A stretch of 64,000 nucleotides of DNA from Pyxidicoccus xibeiensis (GCF_024198175.1 NZ_JAJVKV010000001.1:1116001-1180000), one strand, 5' to 3'. Counted from the stretch's first letter, positions 19,166 to 28,508 are shown. Notes: generated from the sequence alone by a model not told the origin. A program made the numbers and translations.

Positions 19166-19267
19166 GAATTCCTGTCACACGGCAGCTGGCCGCTGCCGGT
19201 GGATGGAATTCCTGTCGAGCCATCCGGAGGCAGTCACAGCCCGGTCACAACCGTGGGTGAGTCACGG
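19166..19267. promoter_or_regulatory. Direct-repeat region upstream of the SARP gene
   Basis: GAATTCCTGTC occurs twice (19166-19176 and 19206-19216), 40 bp apart. Just beyond, GTCACAG (19233) and GTCACAA (19244) are heptamers 11 bp apart, and GTCACGG recurs at 19261. SARP proteins are known to bind heptamer direct repeats spaced about 11 bp, one helical turn. The region is 120-220 bp upstream of the SARP start, so autoregulation is a reasonable guess. Confidence 0.35.
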
Positions 19268-19335
19268 CGGCCACCCCGTCAGGCATTGACGGGGCAGTCC
19301 ATGACACACCTCGTCCAGCACGGAGGCTGGGGCGC

Positions 19336-21768
19336 TCAGGGCGAATACAGCTCGCAGGTCGCGAGGCCGAGGTTCCCGTCGCGGCGCAAGCCGCCCGTCA
19401 CCAGCACCTTGCCGGACGGCAGCAGCGTCGCCGTGTGGCCGGAGCGCGCCGGAGTCTGGCTCAGGGTGGAGGTCCAGGTTCCCGTCGCCGGGTCATACAG
19501 CTCCGCCGGGGAGGCGATGGCACCCTGAAGGAGGTCGCCCACCACCAGGACCTTGCCGGACGGCAGCAGCGTCGCCATGTGCGCAAGGCGGCCTGGCGTC
19601 ATGCTGCCCGTGGCCGTGAAGGTCCTCGTGCTCGGGTCATACAGCTCCGCCGTATGGCCGGGGCCCTCGGTGCGCTCCCCGCCCGCCAGCAGCACCTTCC
19701 CCGAGTCCAGCCGCGTCGCCGAGTGGGAGGAGCGGTTTGGGGACAGGGTGCCCACCGGGGACCAGGCCTCCGTGAACCAGTCGTACACCTCCGCCATGGC
19801 CGGGGAGCCGCTCCCCGCCGTGCCGAGTCCGCCCACCATCAGCACCTGGTCCCCCAGCGGCGTCGCCGTGTGGTGGGCCCGGGCCGCGGCCATCGGTTCG
19901 ATGGATTTCCAGGCGCTCGTGTACACCTCTACCGTGGCGACGGGCGTTCCCAGCGTGCTGTCGATGCCGCCCGCCACGAGCACCCCGCGCGTCGGCAGCA
20001 GCGTCGCCGTGTGCCCGTAGCGGGCCGTCGTCATGCTGCCCGCGGAGGTCCACGTGCCCGTCTCCGGGTCGTACAGCTCCGCCGAGGCGAGCGACTGCCC
20101 CCGCTCGCCGGTACCCCCCACCACCAGCACCTTCCCCGAGTACATGCGCGTCGCCGTATGGCCCATGCGCGCTTCCCCGGTGAGGCTTCCCGTGGGAGTC
20201 CACGCGCCGGTCGCCGGGTCATACAGCTCCGCCGTGTTGCCACCGCCCAGGCCTCCCACCACCAGCACCTTGCCGGACAGCAGTAGCGTGGCCGTGTGGC
20301 CACGACGCGGCGTGGACATGCTGCCGGTGAGGCGCCAGGTGCCCGCGCCCGGGTCGTACACCTCCGCCGTGGAGACAGTCGTTTCGCCGCTGCGTCCGCC
20401 CGCCACCAGCACCTTGCCGGAAGCCAGCAGCGTCGCCGTGTGGCTCGCGCGACCCGTGCTCAGTCCTCCGGACACGGTCCACCCGCCCTTCGCCGGGTCA
20501 TACACCTGCGCCTCGGTGGGGAAGCCCGTCGGGCCCTCGCCGCCCGTCACCAGCACCTTGCCGGACGGCAGCAGCGTGGCCGCATGCCCCCTGCGGCCCA
20601 CCGGCAGGCTCTCGGTAGCGCTCCACGTGCCGGTCGTCGCGTCATACAGCTCCGCGGTGGCGACGAGTCCGGCCGCGCCCTCGCCGCCCGTCACCAGCAC
20701 CTTGCCGGAGGCCAGCAGCGTCGCCGTGTGCCCCACGCGCCCCGTCGCCAGCGCGCCGGTGGAGGTCCAGGCGCCCGACTCCGGGTCGTACAGCACGGAC
20801 GCGGCCAGGGCCCCACTGCCGTCGGCGCCGCCCGTCACCAGCACCCTGCCGGACGGCAGCAGCGTCGCCGTGTGCCCTTCGCGGCCCGTCCCCAGGCTGC
20901 CCGTGGGAGACCACGTCCCCGTCCGCGGGTCATACAGCTCGGAGGACGCGAGGCCCGCGCCGCCCGTCACCAGCACCTTGCTCGAAGCCAGCAGCGTCGC
21001 CGTGTGGCCCGCGCGAGCCCCGGCCAGCGCACCGGTGGGCGCCCAGGTGCGCGTCCGCGGGTCGTACAGCTCCGCGGTGGCCACGGGTGTCCCCGTCTCG
21101 TTGGAGCCGCCCGTCACCAGCACCTCGCCCGATGGCAGCAGCGTCGCCGTGTGGCCCATGCGCCTGCCGGCCAGGGCACCGGTGGACGCCCAGGTACGCG
21201 TCATCGTCGCGTCGTACAGCTCGGCCGTGGAGACCGTCGCATCGCCGCTGCGCCCGCCCACCACCAGCACCTCGCCCGACGGCAGCAGCGTGGCGGTGTG
21301 ACGCTCGCGGCCCGCGCCCAGGTTGCCCGTGGTGGACCAGGCCGGGCAGTCCGAGACGACCACGGCGGAGAACGGGAACGTCTGCGACAGGCCCTCCGCA
21401 TCCGTCACCGTGACGGTGAAGGCCACGGGCTCCCCCGTCGCCACACACACGGGGGCCGTCCACAGCACCTGGCTCGTGGTGGCGGTCTCCTGCGCGGGCC
21501 CCAGCGTGCCGGCGCTGGCAGTCCACTCGAAGCGGAGTGCGCTGCCACTCGGACTCCACGCGCTGACGTTGAAGCTCAGCGCACCGCCGCCCTCCACGTA
21601 CTGCGTCTGCTGGGGTTGGACGTAGAAGTGAGGTGTCTGGGGCTCGCCGGAATCCGCGGGCATGCCCGCGTCCGTGCGCTCCTTCGGTGCGTCATCGGGG
21701 TCGACACAGCCGGAGAGGAGGACCAGCAGGCCCCCCAGCAAGGCCAGGCAACGAGAGAAGGTCTTCAC
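19336..21768 (-). CDS. Kelch-repeat lipoprotein with 14 blades
   Basis: An 810-residue exported lipoprotein: signal MKTFSRCLALLGGLLVLLSGC with lipidated Cys at residue 21, an Asp/Glu-rich linker, and an Ig/PKD-like domain (~50-140). At least 14 Kelch motifs of the form GRxGHTATLLPSGKVLVTGG then ELYDPxTGTW follow to the end. Fourteen motifs would make two seven-bladed propellers. The last motif ends only a few residues before the stop. Such Kelch lipoproteins are common in myxobacteria, and binding of polysaccharide or protein at the cell surface is the usual guess. The DNA of the repeats is very similar, so recombination could change the copy number. Confidence 0.9.
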   Translation of the reverse strand: MKTFSRCLALLGGLLVLLSGCVDPDDAPKERTDAGMPADSGEPQTPHFYVQPQQTQYVEGGGALSFNVSAWSPSGSALRFEWTASAGTLGPAQETATTSQVLWTAPVCVATGEPVAFTVTVTDAEGLSQTFPFSAVVVSDCPAWSTTGNLGAGRERHTATLLPSGEVLVVGGRSGDATVSTAELYDATMTRTWASTGALAGRRMGHTATLLPSGEVLVTGGSNETGTPVATAELYDPRTRTWAPTGALAGARAGHTATLLASSKVLVTGGAGLASSELYDPRTGTWSPTGSLGTGREGHTATLLPSGRVLVTGGADGSGALAASVLYDPESGAWTSTGALATGRVGHTATLLASGKVLVTGGEGAAGLVATAELYDATTGTWSATESLPVGRRGHAATLLPSGKVLVTGGEGPTGFPTEAQVYDPAKGGWTVSGGLSTGRASHTATLLASGKVLVAGGRSGETTVSTAEVYDPGAGTWRLTGSMSTPRRGHTATLLLSGKVLVVGGLGGGNTAELYDPATGAWTPTGSLTGEARMGHTATRMYSGKVLVVGGTGERGQSLASAELYDPETGTWTSAGSMTTARYGHTATLLPTRGVLVAGGIDSTLGTPVATVEVYTSAWKSIEPMAAARAHHTATPLGDQVLMVGGLGTAGSGSPAMAEVYDWFTEAWSPVGTLSPNRSSHSATRLDSGKVLLAGGERTEGPGHTAELYDPSTRTFTATGSMTPGRLAHMATLLPSGKVLVVGDLLQGAIASPAELYDPATGTWTSTLSQTPARSGHTATLLPSGKVLVTGGLRRDGNLGLATCELYSP

Positions 21769-21967
21769 GGGGCGTCCATCCAGGCAGGGGCGCGCGGGAG
21801 TACGTGCGGCGCGCGGAGTGGCACCACCATGCCCGAGACATGACTACGGGGAGGCATCAGCAACGCCTATGGCAATCATAGCCACGAGGGGCGCGCGCTT
21901 CGCGCACAGGACATCCGGCCGCGAAAGCGGGCCCCGCTCGAGCGCAAACGCGCGATGCTGCCAGGCC

Positions 21968-22528
21968 ATGGCACGGACGGAGCGAGAGAAGATGCTGGCG
22001 GGCGAGCTGTACGTCGCCACGGACCCCGAGCTGACCGTGGCGCGCGTCGCCGCACGTCGCCTGACGCGCGCGTACAACGACGCCGACTACGCGGACACGG
22101 CGCGGCGGCAGGAGCTGCTCGGCGGCATGCTGGGCAGCGTGGGCCCGGACGTCTGGATTGAGCCGCCGTTCCAGTGTGACTACGGCACGTATATCCACCT
22201 GGGCGCGCGCGTCTTCATCAACTTCCAGTGCGTCATCCTGGACTGCAACCCGGTGACGATTGGCGACGATGTCTCCATTGGCCCCGGGGTGCACATCTAC
22301 GCGGCCACACACCCGCTGGACCCGGACGAGCGCATCAAGGGCCCGGAGCTGGCGCGGCCGGTGACGATTGGCGCCAAGGTGTGGATTGGCGGCGGCGCCA
22401 TCATCCTGCCGGGCGTCACCATCGGCGAGGGCTCCACCATCGCCGCCGGCAGCGTGGTGACGAAGGACGTGCCGCCCTACGTGCTCGCCGCCGGCAACCC
22501 CGCCCGCGTCATCCGCGCGCTGCGCTGA
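21968..22528 (+). CDS. Maltose/galactoside O-acetyltransferase-like hexapeptide transferase
   Basis: A 186-residue protein beginning at ATG 21968 (MARTEREKMLAGELY), which matches the start of the Maa/LacA/NodL family; the open frame upstream is not conserved. A Maa N-terminal helical domain (EKMLAGELYVATDPEL) is followed by left-handed beta-helix hexapeptide repeats (VTIGDDVSIGPGVHIYAATH, IGAKVWIGGGAIILPGVTIG, IAAGSVVTKDVPPYVLAAGN). The catalytic His lies in AATHPLDPDER. It transfers acetyl from acetyl-CoA to a sugar hydroxyl in the cytoplasm. Its 3' end overlaps the convergent next gene by 20 bp. Confidence 0.92.
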   Translation: MARTEREKMLAGELYVATDPELTVARVAARRLTRAYNDADYADTARRQELLGGMLGSVGPDVWIEPPFQCDYGTYIHLGARVFINFQCVILDCNPVTIGDDVSIGPGVHIYAATHPLDPDERIKGPELARPVTIGAKVWIGGGAIILPGVTIGEGSTIAAGSVVTKDVPPYVLAAGNPARVIRALR

Positions 22529-23630
22529 GCCTCGCGCCCGAGTCAGGGGGCACGAAGGTACTGAAGAATGCCGCCAGCCCGTGGGCCAGCGTCAAGTCGG
22601 CGACGACGAGCTGCATCACGGCACCAAAGCGGTTGTCCGGATTCAGCTCCGCGGCTTCAGTCTTCAGGGCCGTCTCCACGAAGACGGCGCCCCCTTCGAC
22701 GCGCACGCCCTGGATGGCCGAGTACGGCAACCACACAGGCTCCTGTGCCAGCTCCTTGAAGTAGAACCTGTCGGCAAGCAGGGCGACTCCCTCCTCACAC
22801 CCCCCAAAGACGGTGGTGTCGATGAGGCCAATCACCAGCTCACTGTCGGAGGCTCGCTTCATCAGCGCCCCCCGTGCCCCCCTGAGCTTCTTGTCTGGAA
22901 TCGCAGGGGACAGGAACGTATTCACACAGTCCTTCAGGTGGACTGCCGCACGAGCCGCGACCTCTTCGGGCGCGGGCGGCGTCCTCTCCCCTTCAGCTTC
23001 ACCGCGCCCCGCCTGCCCCGGAGGCAGGCCCGCGCCCGCGTCCTGTGCCAGCAGCCGGCGGAGCAGGACCGTGCTCTCGCCCCTGACGAAGGCGGCGACC
23101 TCTTCCCAGGGAACGGCGGGCGACGCCAGGAGCCACGGCCTTGCCAGCTCCAGCACCCGGGTGCGGGCCTGCTGGACCTCCTCCTCGAAGGTCGCCAGCT
23201 CCTCGGGGGAGAAGGTCCCCGAGTAGACCAGGGCCGCCATCACCATGGCGTGCCCCGCCAGCCACGGGCCCAGCCAGAGGTCCTTCCCCTCGCGCAGGCG
23301 GTTGTGCGCGTAGTCCACGGACTCGCGCAGCTGCAGGGTGTACTGCAGCACCTCCCCCGGGCGCTTCATCCGCACGAGCATGGAGAGGTTTCGCGTACGG
23401 GACTGGAGCTCCTCCAGCTTGTCGGTCTCCAGCTTCGTGACGACCCGCTCGGCCGCCTCGCGGACCGCGTTGCCAAGGCGGGTGGCCGACGACTGGATGA
23501 GCGCCGACATCTCGGCCGTCTGCTCGACCTGTCTGGCTGAATCCGCCTCCCGGTCCGCCTCGATGATGTCGAAGACCCGGGAGGCCAGCTCGAAGCCGAG
23601 ATTCAACAGGTCGACAGTGGCCGCGTTCAT
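22509..23630 (-). CDS. Unknown protein with helical N-half and PH-like C-terminus
   Basis: The start at ATG 23630 (MNAATVDLLNLGF) has GGGGAG 5-10 bp upstream. The 373-residue product has no signal peptide. Residues 1-200 are mainly helical and charged (DIIEADREADSARQVEQ, VVTKLETDKLEELQSR). After an Ala/Pro linker, the last ~140 residues include SELVIGLIDTTVFGGCEEG and LADRFYFKELAQEPVWLPYS then IQGVRVEGGAVFVET. That resembles bacterial PH-like domains found in proteins that report activation of unknown stress or secretion systems; the match is by eye and weak. Its stop lies inside the 3' end of the Maa-like gene. No function is assigned. Confidence 0.65.
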   Translation of the reverse strand: MNAATVDLLNLGFELASRVFDIIEADREADSARQVEQTAEMSALIQSSATRLGNAVREAAERVVTKLETDKLEELQSRTRNLSMLVRMKRPGEVLQYTLQLRESVDYAHNRLREGKDLWLGPWLAGHAMVMAALVYSGTFSPEELATFEEEVQQARTRVLELARPWLLASPAVPWEEVAAFVRGESTVLLRRLLAQDAGAGLPPGQAGRGEAEGERTPPAPEEVAARAAVHLKDCVNTFLSPAIPDKKLRGARGALMKRASDSELVIGLIDTTVFGGCEEGVALLADRFYFKELAQEPVWLPYSAIQGVRVEGGAVFVETALKTEAAELNPDNRFGAVMQLVVADLTLAHGLAAFFSTFVPPDSGARLSAARG

Positions 23631-23661
23631 GGCTCCCCCTGCAATGAGTTGCGCGCCGAGC

Positions 23662-24423
23662 CTAGCCACCCCGCTTCGTCATGTCGAAGAGCGCGCGCGC
23701 CTGCGGCCCGAGGAAGCCGTCGAAGTCCGCGGTGCGCTGCGCAATCTCGAAGTACGCATAGGGCCACGCGCGCGTGCCGCCGCCCTTGAGCGCCACCGGC
23801 AGCGGCGCGGCGTGGGTGGCCGTCTGCCGCAGCGACGTCCCGGCCGCGCCCTCGATGTCCGCCTTCATGGGCACGCCCGCCTCGCGCATGCGCCGCTGCC
23901 ACACCTCCACGTCGTCCACGGAGCCGGTGAAGTGGTTCACCTTCCGGCCGAAGGCCAGCAGCCACGCGCCGTACTGGGACTCCTTCTCCAGTTCCAGCAG
24001 CGCGGCCTCGTCCGGCGGAGGCGGCGGGGAGAACCACGCGGCCAGCGCGTCCACGTCTTCGTGCGAGGGCGGGGGCGGGTCCATGGGCAGCGTGGAGAGC
24101 AGCTCGCGGGCGCGCGGGGACAGCTCCTCGGACTTCAGCTCGGAGATGAAGACGCGCGGCAGCCCGGCGGGATGGGACATGTAGATGGCGGACAGGTGCG
24201 CGTCCGGGAAGGTGTACGCGCCCGCGGCCTTCCAGCCGAGCCGCTCGAAGGGCCGGGAGAACAGGGCGATGCCACCACCGGGCCGCGCCAGGGAGCGCAG
24301 CGCGACGTGGTCATTGCGGAAGCTGCCTCCGGAGAGCTGCACGAAGGTGCGCGCGTAGGGCACCTCCGCGGCGTAGCGCTCCCAGAGCAACTCGAGGAGA
24401 CGGGTGGCGTGGGCGGTCGTCAT
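23662..24423 (-). CDS. DUF1338-family protein (2-oxoadipate dioxygenase/decarboxylase-like)
   Basis: The 253-residue product matches DUF1338, whose studied member HglS is an Fe(II)-dependent 2-oxoadipate dioxygenase/decarboxylase in lysine breakdown. Visible metal-ligand candidates fit the family's His-His-Glu triad: RNDHVALRSL (His ~40), KVNHFTGSVDD (His ~164) and YAYFEIAQR (Glu near the end). It is much shorter than HglS (about 460 residues) and matches the compact form of the family. The start ATG 24423 gives MTTAHATRLLELLWERY, the usual N-terminus. No lysine-pathway genes are nearby, so the substrate is uncertain. Confidence 0.78.
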   Translation of the reverse strand: MTTAHATRLLELLWERYAAEVPYARTFVQLSGGSFRNDHVALRSLARPGGGIALFSRPFERLGWKAAGAYTFPDAHLSAIYMSHPAGLPRVFISELKSEELSPRARELLSTLPMDPPPPSHEDVDALAAWFSPPPPPDEAALLELEKESQYGAWLLAFGRKVNHFTGSVDDVEVWQRRMREAGVPMKADIEGAAGTSLRQTATHAAPLPVALKGGGTRAWPYAYFEIAQRTADFDGFLGPQARALFDMTKRGG

Positions 24424-25035
24424 GGCGCGCCAATGTAGCGCCGCACGCGCAGCCGGGCACCGGGGCTGAAGGCTTCCGCGTGGACGCAGGAGCTGGACCT
24501 GAGGCCCGCCACCGAGAAGTTCTAGCCGCCGGAAAAAAGAGCGGCGGCGCGCGGCACCGGGTCCTTGGAGGGGACTACACTTCCGGAGTCGCGCGCCGCC
24601 GTGCAGCGCGGAGCTGCTAGAGACTCGCCTTGGAGTTTCGAGTCTCTACACCCATGGTATGCATTGACATCCTTCCCGCCACCGCCCTCGCCGCCCGAAA
24701 ACCTGCGCGGAAATAGGGTGTGCCGGGCGAAAACACCAGCCTGCTGCAAGGCTCTTCACCAACAGCGCATTGCGCCACCCTGAAGCCTGGCTAATTGACG
24801 CATTCGTCACGGTAAGATTACGCCATGGATGTGTGAGAGGGCTTCGGCCAGGTGCCCGGAACTCCTGGGGTTTGAGAGATTGGCGCCCGCGTTTACGCGA
24901 GGTGGGAGACGGGCCCCCAGGCCCGCCTCCTCCCTCTCCCAGCGCGAGACCCCACACCGGGCCTCGCCCCGGTCCTCGGGAAACGAGGCGCGCGGCGAAT
25001 CTTCCCGCGCGGCCCTTCCCGCCCCCGGCGGTGCG
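24424..25035. other. 612-bp gene-free region with lower GC and two inverted repeats
   Basis: No supported gene is seen here. The part near 24600-24850 is less GC-rich than its surroundings. It holds the long inverted repeat at 24618-24648 and a short palindrome TGACGCATTCGTCA at 24796-24809. A TTGACA occurs at 24664 but without a matching -10. The short open frames in it have no ribosome site or family match. It may carry the promoter of the minus-strand DUF1338 gene. Confidence 0.4.
24618..24648. repeat. 10-bp perfect inverted repeat
   Basis: TAGAGACTCG at 24618-24627 and CGAGTCTCTA at 24639-24648, with an 11-nt spacer. It is about 195 bp upstream of the DUF1338 start on the minus strand. 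No T-run follows on either strand, so an operator or small structured RNA is more likely than a terminator. Confidence 0.5.
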
Positions 25036-25560
25036 TCAGTGCAGGTGCTCGGGGAGCATGGGCAGGCCGTGGAAGAAGCGGCGCCCGCTCTCGAAGCGGC
25101 GGTGGAAGCAGGCGCGGTCCATCAGGTACAGCTCGGCCATCTCCTCTTCACCGTAGGCGCGGAAGAAGATGGCGCGGGCGTCGTCGCACGCGGCCTCGTA
25201 CTCCACGCACAGCGCCTCCCACTCCTCCGGGGGCGGCTCGCCATTCTCGCGCCACACGCCGTCGCCCACGCCGTACGCGCGCTCCATGATGTCCAGCTCG
25301 CGCGCCAGCTCGCGCACGCGGGGCTCGTCGCAGATGGCCTCGTCCGCCATGGCGGTGAGGATGTGGGCCACCAGGAAGAAGCCCGCGTCCGCCGGCACCA
25401 CGCCCTCCTCCCGCGCGGCGCGGAAGGCCACCAGGAGCTGCGCGTCCATGGCGTCGTCGCCGAGCTCCATCAACCGCGCGGCGAGACCCCGCCAGCGCTC
25501 CTCCGTCTCGCGGGCCTCCTGGAGGGCCAGCGTCAGTTCCTCGTCTCGCGTCTTCTTCAT
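25036..25560 (-). CDS. Acidic helical protein of unknown function
   Basis: The start at ATG 25560 (MKKTRDEELTLAL) has an AGGAG site 6-10 bp upstream; the open frame continues to 26466 but that part is antisense to the acetyltransferase. The 174-residue product is strongly acidic and helical with a middle segment rich in Asp/Glu/Met (FFLVAHILTAMADEAICDEP) and an aromatic C-terminus (RRFESGRRFFHGLPMLPEHLH). There is no signal peptide or membrane segment. The family is not recognised. Confidence 0.72.
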   Translation of the reverse strand: MKKTRDEELTLALQEARETEERWRGLAARLMELGDDAMDAQLLVAFRAAREEGVVPADAGFFLVAHILTAMADEAICDEPRVRELARELDIMERAYGVGDGVWRENGEPPPEEWEALCVEYEAACDDARAIFFRAYGEEEMAELYLMDRACFHRRFESGRRFFHGLPMLPEHLH

Positions 25561-25725
25561 GGCGTGCTCCTGATCTGAACTTCCTCCAAGGTTCCCATCC
25601 GGGTCTGACGTATGGACCTTGAATCCAGGGGTGTCCGGGCTTGCGGCCGCGGGCCTCCGGCGTTGGGTGGCGGACGTCGCGGCGCGGAGCCGTGCGCTGG
25701 TGGACGCGGGGTTGCCCGGCGGTCC

Positions 25726-26235
25726 ATGCTCGGCGCCACCGTGCCCGTCTCGCTGCGCCCCGCCACCGCCTCGGACGAGGCCTTCCTGTTCGCCCTGTAC
25801 GCCAGCACCCGGGAGGGCGAGCTGGCCATGTGGGGCTGGGCTCCGGCGCAGCGGGACGCCTTCCTGCGCATGCAGTGGCTGGCCCAGACGCGCGACCAGG
25901 CCCTGCGGTACGCCGGGGCGGACCACCAGGTGGTGCTGGTGGATGGGCAGCCCGTGGGCCGGCTGCTGGTGGCGCGGGATGCGACGCAGTGGCGCCTCGT
26001 GGACATCGCCCTGCTGCCGGCGAGCCGGGGCGCGGGGGTGGGGACGAAGCTGGTGGGCGACCTGCAGGACGCGACGGCGAGCGCGCGGGTGCCGCTCAAG
26101 CTGCGCGTGCTGCGGGACAACCCGGCGCGCGCGCTGTACACCCGGCTCGGCTTCCGGCCGGATGCGGCGGAGCCCTCGGGGGAGGGGGAGCCGTACCTGG
26201 CCATGGAGTGGGTGCCCACGCCGCGCGGGAGCTGA
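25726..26235 (+). CDS. GNAT N-acetyltransferase
   Basis: A 169-residue GNAT protein. VSLRPATASDEAFLFALY is the typical N-terminal beta-alpha unit. VDIALLPASRGAGVGTKLV carries the R/Q-x-x-G-x-G acetyl-CoA pyrophosphate-binding motif. KLRVLRDNPARALYTRLGF is the C-terminal motif B. The substrate cannot be told. Neither ATG 25726 nor the alternative GTG 25741 has a clear ribosome site. The gene is divergent from the acidic protein gene and runs towards the collagen-like gene, with a strong hairpin between them. Confidence 0.83.
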   Translation: MLGATVPVSLRPATASDEAFLFALYASTREGELAMWGWAPAQRDAFLRMQWLAQTRDQALRYAGADHQVVLVDGQPVGRLLVARDATQWRLVDIALLPASRGAGVGTKLVGDLQDATASARVPLKLRVLRDNPARALYTRLGFRPDAAEPSGEGEPYLAMEWVPTPRGS

Positions 26236-26287
26236 GGCTCCCCGGGCCCGGGCGGCGGTAGACGCGACATGCGCCTGAAACACGAAC

Positions 26288-26314
26288 GGCCCGCGAGCTG
26301 ATTGCTCGCGGGCC
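26288..26314. terminator. Intrinsic-terminator-like hairpin between convergent genes
   Basis: GGCCCGCGAGC (26288-26298), a 5-nt loop, then GCTCGCGGGCC (26304-26314), a perfect 11-bp stem. On the minus strand it is followed by GTTCGTGTTTC, a modest T-rich tail, so it best fits the end of the collagen-like gene, 29 bp past its stop. It probably serves both convergent transcripts. Confidence 0.75.
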
Positions 26315-26342
26315 GCCCGGTCATGCCTTGGACGTCTGGCTG

Positions 26343-28508
26343 CTAGAGGAACAGGTTCTCCGGCGAGGGCACCACCGTCCGGAGGTCGTACCCGGCCGCG
26401 CCCGCCTGCGGCGCCTGGGGCGCAGTGAGACTGCCTGCACCGCCGTCGCCGCCGTTGCCACCGCACGCGCCGCCGCCGCCGCCGCCCGTGATGGCCTGGC
26501 TGGCGCCCGTGGGGTTCGCCGTCACGCCCGCGGCCCCCGAACTCACGTCAATGGTGCCCGTCACCGCGGGAGAGGAGGACGACAGCAGGTGGATGATGCC
26601 ACCGCCACCGCCACCGCCACCGCCCTTGCCCGCGCCGCCCGCGTTGTCGCCGTTCCCCCCCCGACCACCGACGGCCCGGAGGGCGCCGTTCACGGTGATG
26701 GAGGTCTTGCCCACGGCGACGATGACACCGCCACCACCGCCACCCGCGCCGGGGGTGTTGCTCAGCGCGCCACCGTTGTCGCCCATGGCGTTGATGCTGC
26801 CGCCCGCAACCACGCGGAAGTTGCCCGCCGCGAGGATGACCAGCGAGCCGCCGCCCGCGCCCCCCCCCACGCCACTCTGCTTGGCACCCGCGCCGCCACC
26901 GTTGACGCCAGGCTGCCTGAGATGAGCCGCCTGGAGCGGGCTGAGCCCACGCCCGGCCTGGGGCTCACCCGCCGGAGCGCGCCCCACGCCCGACTCCGCG
27001 GGACCGGCGCCAGTGTCCTCGGCGCTCGTCGCCACGATGACGCTGCCCGTGGAGTTGATGGTGACGTTCCCCGTGGCCCGGATGACCGTGCCGCTCGGGA
27101 CAACGAGGCTGCTGTTGATGGTGACGTCGGTGAACTGCATGTGCTGCCTGCCGGCGAGCGAGTTGTAGCCCGCCAGGGTGGTGAGGTCGGTCGGGGTGCT
27201 GATGATGAGCGCGCCGCCCGAACCATCACCGAACACACCCGTCGAGCCCTGGGGACCCTGCGGGCCCTGAGGACCCTGCGGCCCCTGGGGACCGGTGGCA
27301 CCCGTCGCGCCCGTGGCGCCCGTGGCACCGGCGGGCCCCTGGATGCCCTGCGGTCCCTGCGCGCCGTTGCACACGTAGCGCGTCAGCGCGGCGTTGACCT
27401 CACCCGCGTCCAACGTGCCGTTGCCGTTGGAATCCGTGCCGAACTGGAGCCGCGCGCCACCCGTGGCGCAGTTGGCGCCCGCGGGCTCGGCGGCGGTCGC
27501 CGCCACCGAGTTGAGACCGGCCGCGCCCTGCGGACCCGTATCGCCGCGCAGGCCCTGCGGACCCTGCGGACCCTGCGAACCGGTGGGACCCTGCGCGCCG
27601 TTGCACACGTAGCGCGTCAGCGCGGCGTCGATTTCCCCCGCGTCCAGCGTGCCATTGCGGTTCGCATCGATGCCCGCCTGCAGCCGCACGCCGCCGGTCG
27701 CGCAGTTGGCGCCCGCCGCCTCCGACGCCGTGAGCACCAGCGCATTCAGCCCCGACTGGCCCTGGGGACCCTGGGGACCCTGGGGACCCTGGGGACCCTG
27801 CGAGCCCGTCTGCCCCTGGGGACCGGCAGGCCCCTGCGGACCGGTGTCACCCTGAGGACCGGTGGCACCCGTATCACCGCGAGCCCCCTGCGGGCCCTGG
27901 GGACCGGCAGGCCCCTGAGGACCGGTGGCGCCCACCTCACCCTGGATGCCCTGCGGCCCACGCTCGCCCGTCGGACCCGCGACGCCCTGCTCGCCGCGCA
28001 GACCCTGGGGCCCCTGCTCACCCTGCGCACCCTGCGCGCCGGTGGGGCCGGCGGGGCCCTGCATGCCCTGCTCGCCGTTGCACACGTAGCGCGTCAGCGA
28101 CTCATCGACCTCCTCGTCGTCCAGCGTGTCGTCGCGGTCCTCGTCGACGCCCGTCTCCAGTTTCACGCCGCCCGTCTCGCAGTTCGCCCCCGCGGCCTCC
28201 GCGGTGGTGCGCACCAGCGCGGAGAACCCCTCCTCACCGCGCGGGCCACCCGCGGGACCCGGAAGGCCCTGAGGACCCGCTGGACCCGCCGGACCGAGGT
28301 CACCCTTGTCACCCTTCTCGCCCGGGGCACCGGGTGCGCCCTGCGCGCCCTGCGCGCCCTGCGCGCCCGCGGGGCCTGCTGGACCCACGGGACCCTGCGG
28401 ACCCGTGGGACCTTCCTTGCCCTCCTCACACGCCGACAGCACGAGCAGTGCGGTCAGGGGGAGTGCTTGAAACCATCTCGCGGGGCGTCGCCAGTTCTCA
28501 TGAGCCAT
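26343..28508 (-). CDS. Collagen-like lipoprotein with three DUF7151-type modules and Gly-rich C-domain
   Basis: A 721-residue protein with a lipoprotein signal ([10 protein letters not shown], Cys ~27) and a GAGGAG site before ATG 28508. Blocks of Gly-X-Y triplets ([19 protein letters not shown] and others) alternate with three ~48-residue modules ending in [22 protein letters not shown] and [11 protein letters not shown]. Each module has a Cys pair and an Asp-rich loop ([12 protein letters not shown]), as in the DUF7151 modules of myxobacterial proteins. The last ~270 residues are Gly/Ala-rich with beta-helix character and poly-Gly runs. A surface filament or adhesin that may trimerise through the triplets is likely. 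An in-frame 9-bp DNA repeat lies in the collagen region. Confidence 0.87.
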   Translation of the reverse strand: MAHENWRRPARWFQALPLTALLVLSACEEGKEGPTGPQGPVGPAGPAGAQGAQGAQGAPGAPGEKGDKGDLGPAGPAGPQGLPGPAGGPRGEEGFSALVRTTAEAAGANCETGGVKLETGVDEDRDDTLDDEEVDESLTRYVCNGEQGMQGPAGPTGAQGAQGEQGPQGLRGEQGVAGPTGERGPQGIQGEVGATGPQGPAGPQGPQGARGDTGATGPQGDTGPQGPAGPQGQTGSQGPQGPQGPQGPQGQSGLNALVLTASEAAGANCATGGVRLQAGIDANRNGTLDAGEIDAALTRYVCNGAQGPTGSQGPQGPQGLRGDTGPQGAAGLNSVAATAAEPAGANCATGGARLQFGTDSNGNGTLDAGEVNAALTRYVCNGAQGPQGIQGPAGATGATGATGATGPQGPQGPQGPQGPQGSTGVFGDGSGGALIISTPTDLTTLAGYNSLAGRQHMQFTDVTINSSLVVPSGTVIRATGNVTINSTGSVIVATSAEDTGAGPAESGVGRAPAGEPQAGRGLSPLQAAHLRQPGVNGGGAGAKQSGVGGGAGGGSLVILAAGNFRVVAGGSINAMGDNGGALSNTPGAGGGGGGVIVAVGKTSITVNGALRAVGGRGGNGDNAGGAGKGGGGGGGGGIIHLLSSSSPAVTGTIDVSSGAAGVTANPTGASQAITGGGGGGACGGNGGDGGAGSLTAPQAPQAGAAGYDLRTVVPSPENLFL
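27757..27803. repeat. In-frame 9-bp microsatellite in the collagen-like gene
   Basis: The unit CCTGGGGAC is repeated about five times in a row. As a 9-bp unit it encodes one Gly-Pro-Gln triplet, so copy-number change would lengthen or shorten the collagen stretch without a frameshift. Confidence 0.7.

Noticed and set aside
24664-24700. Sigma-70 promoter from TTGACA at 24664
   Set aside because: No -10 element at 16-18 bp spacing.
24829-25578. Open frame over the gene-free region and the acidic protein gene
   Set aside because: It is mostly the antisense of the acidic protein gene and has no recognisable domain.
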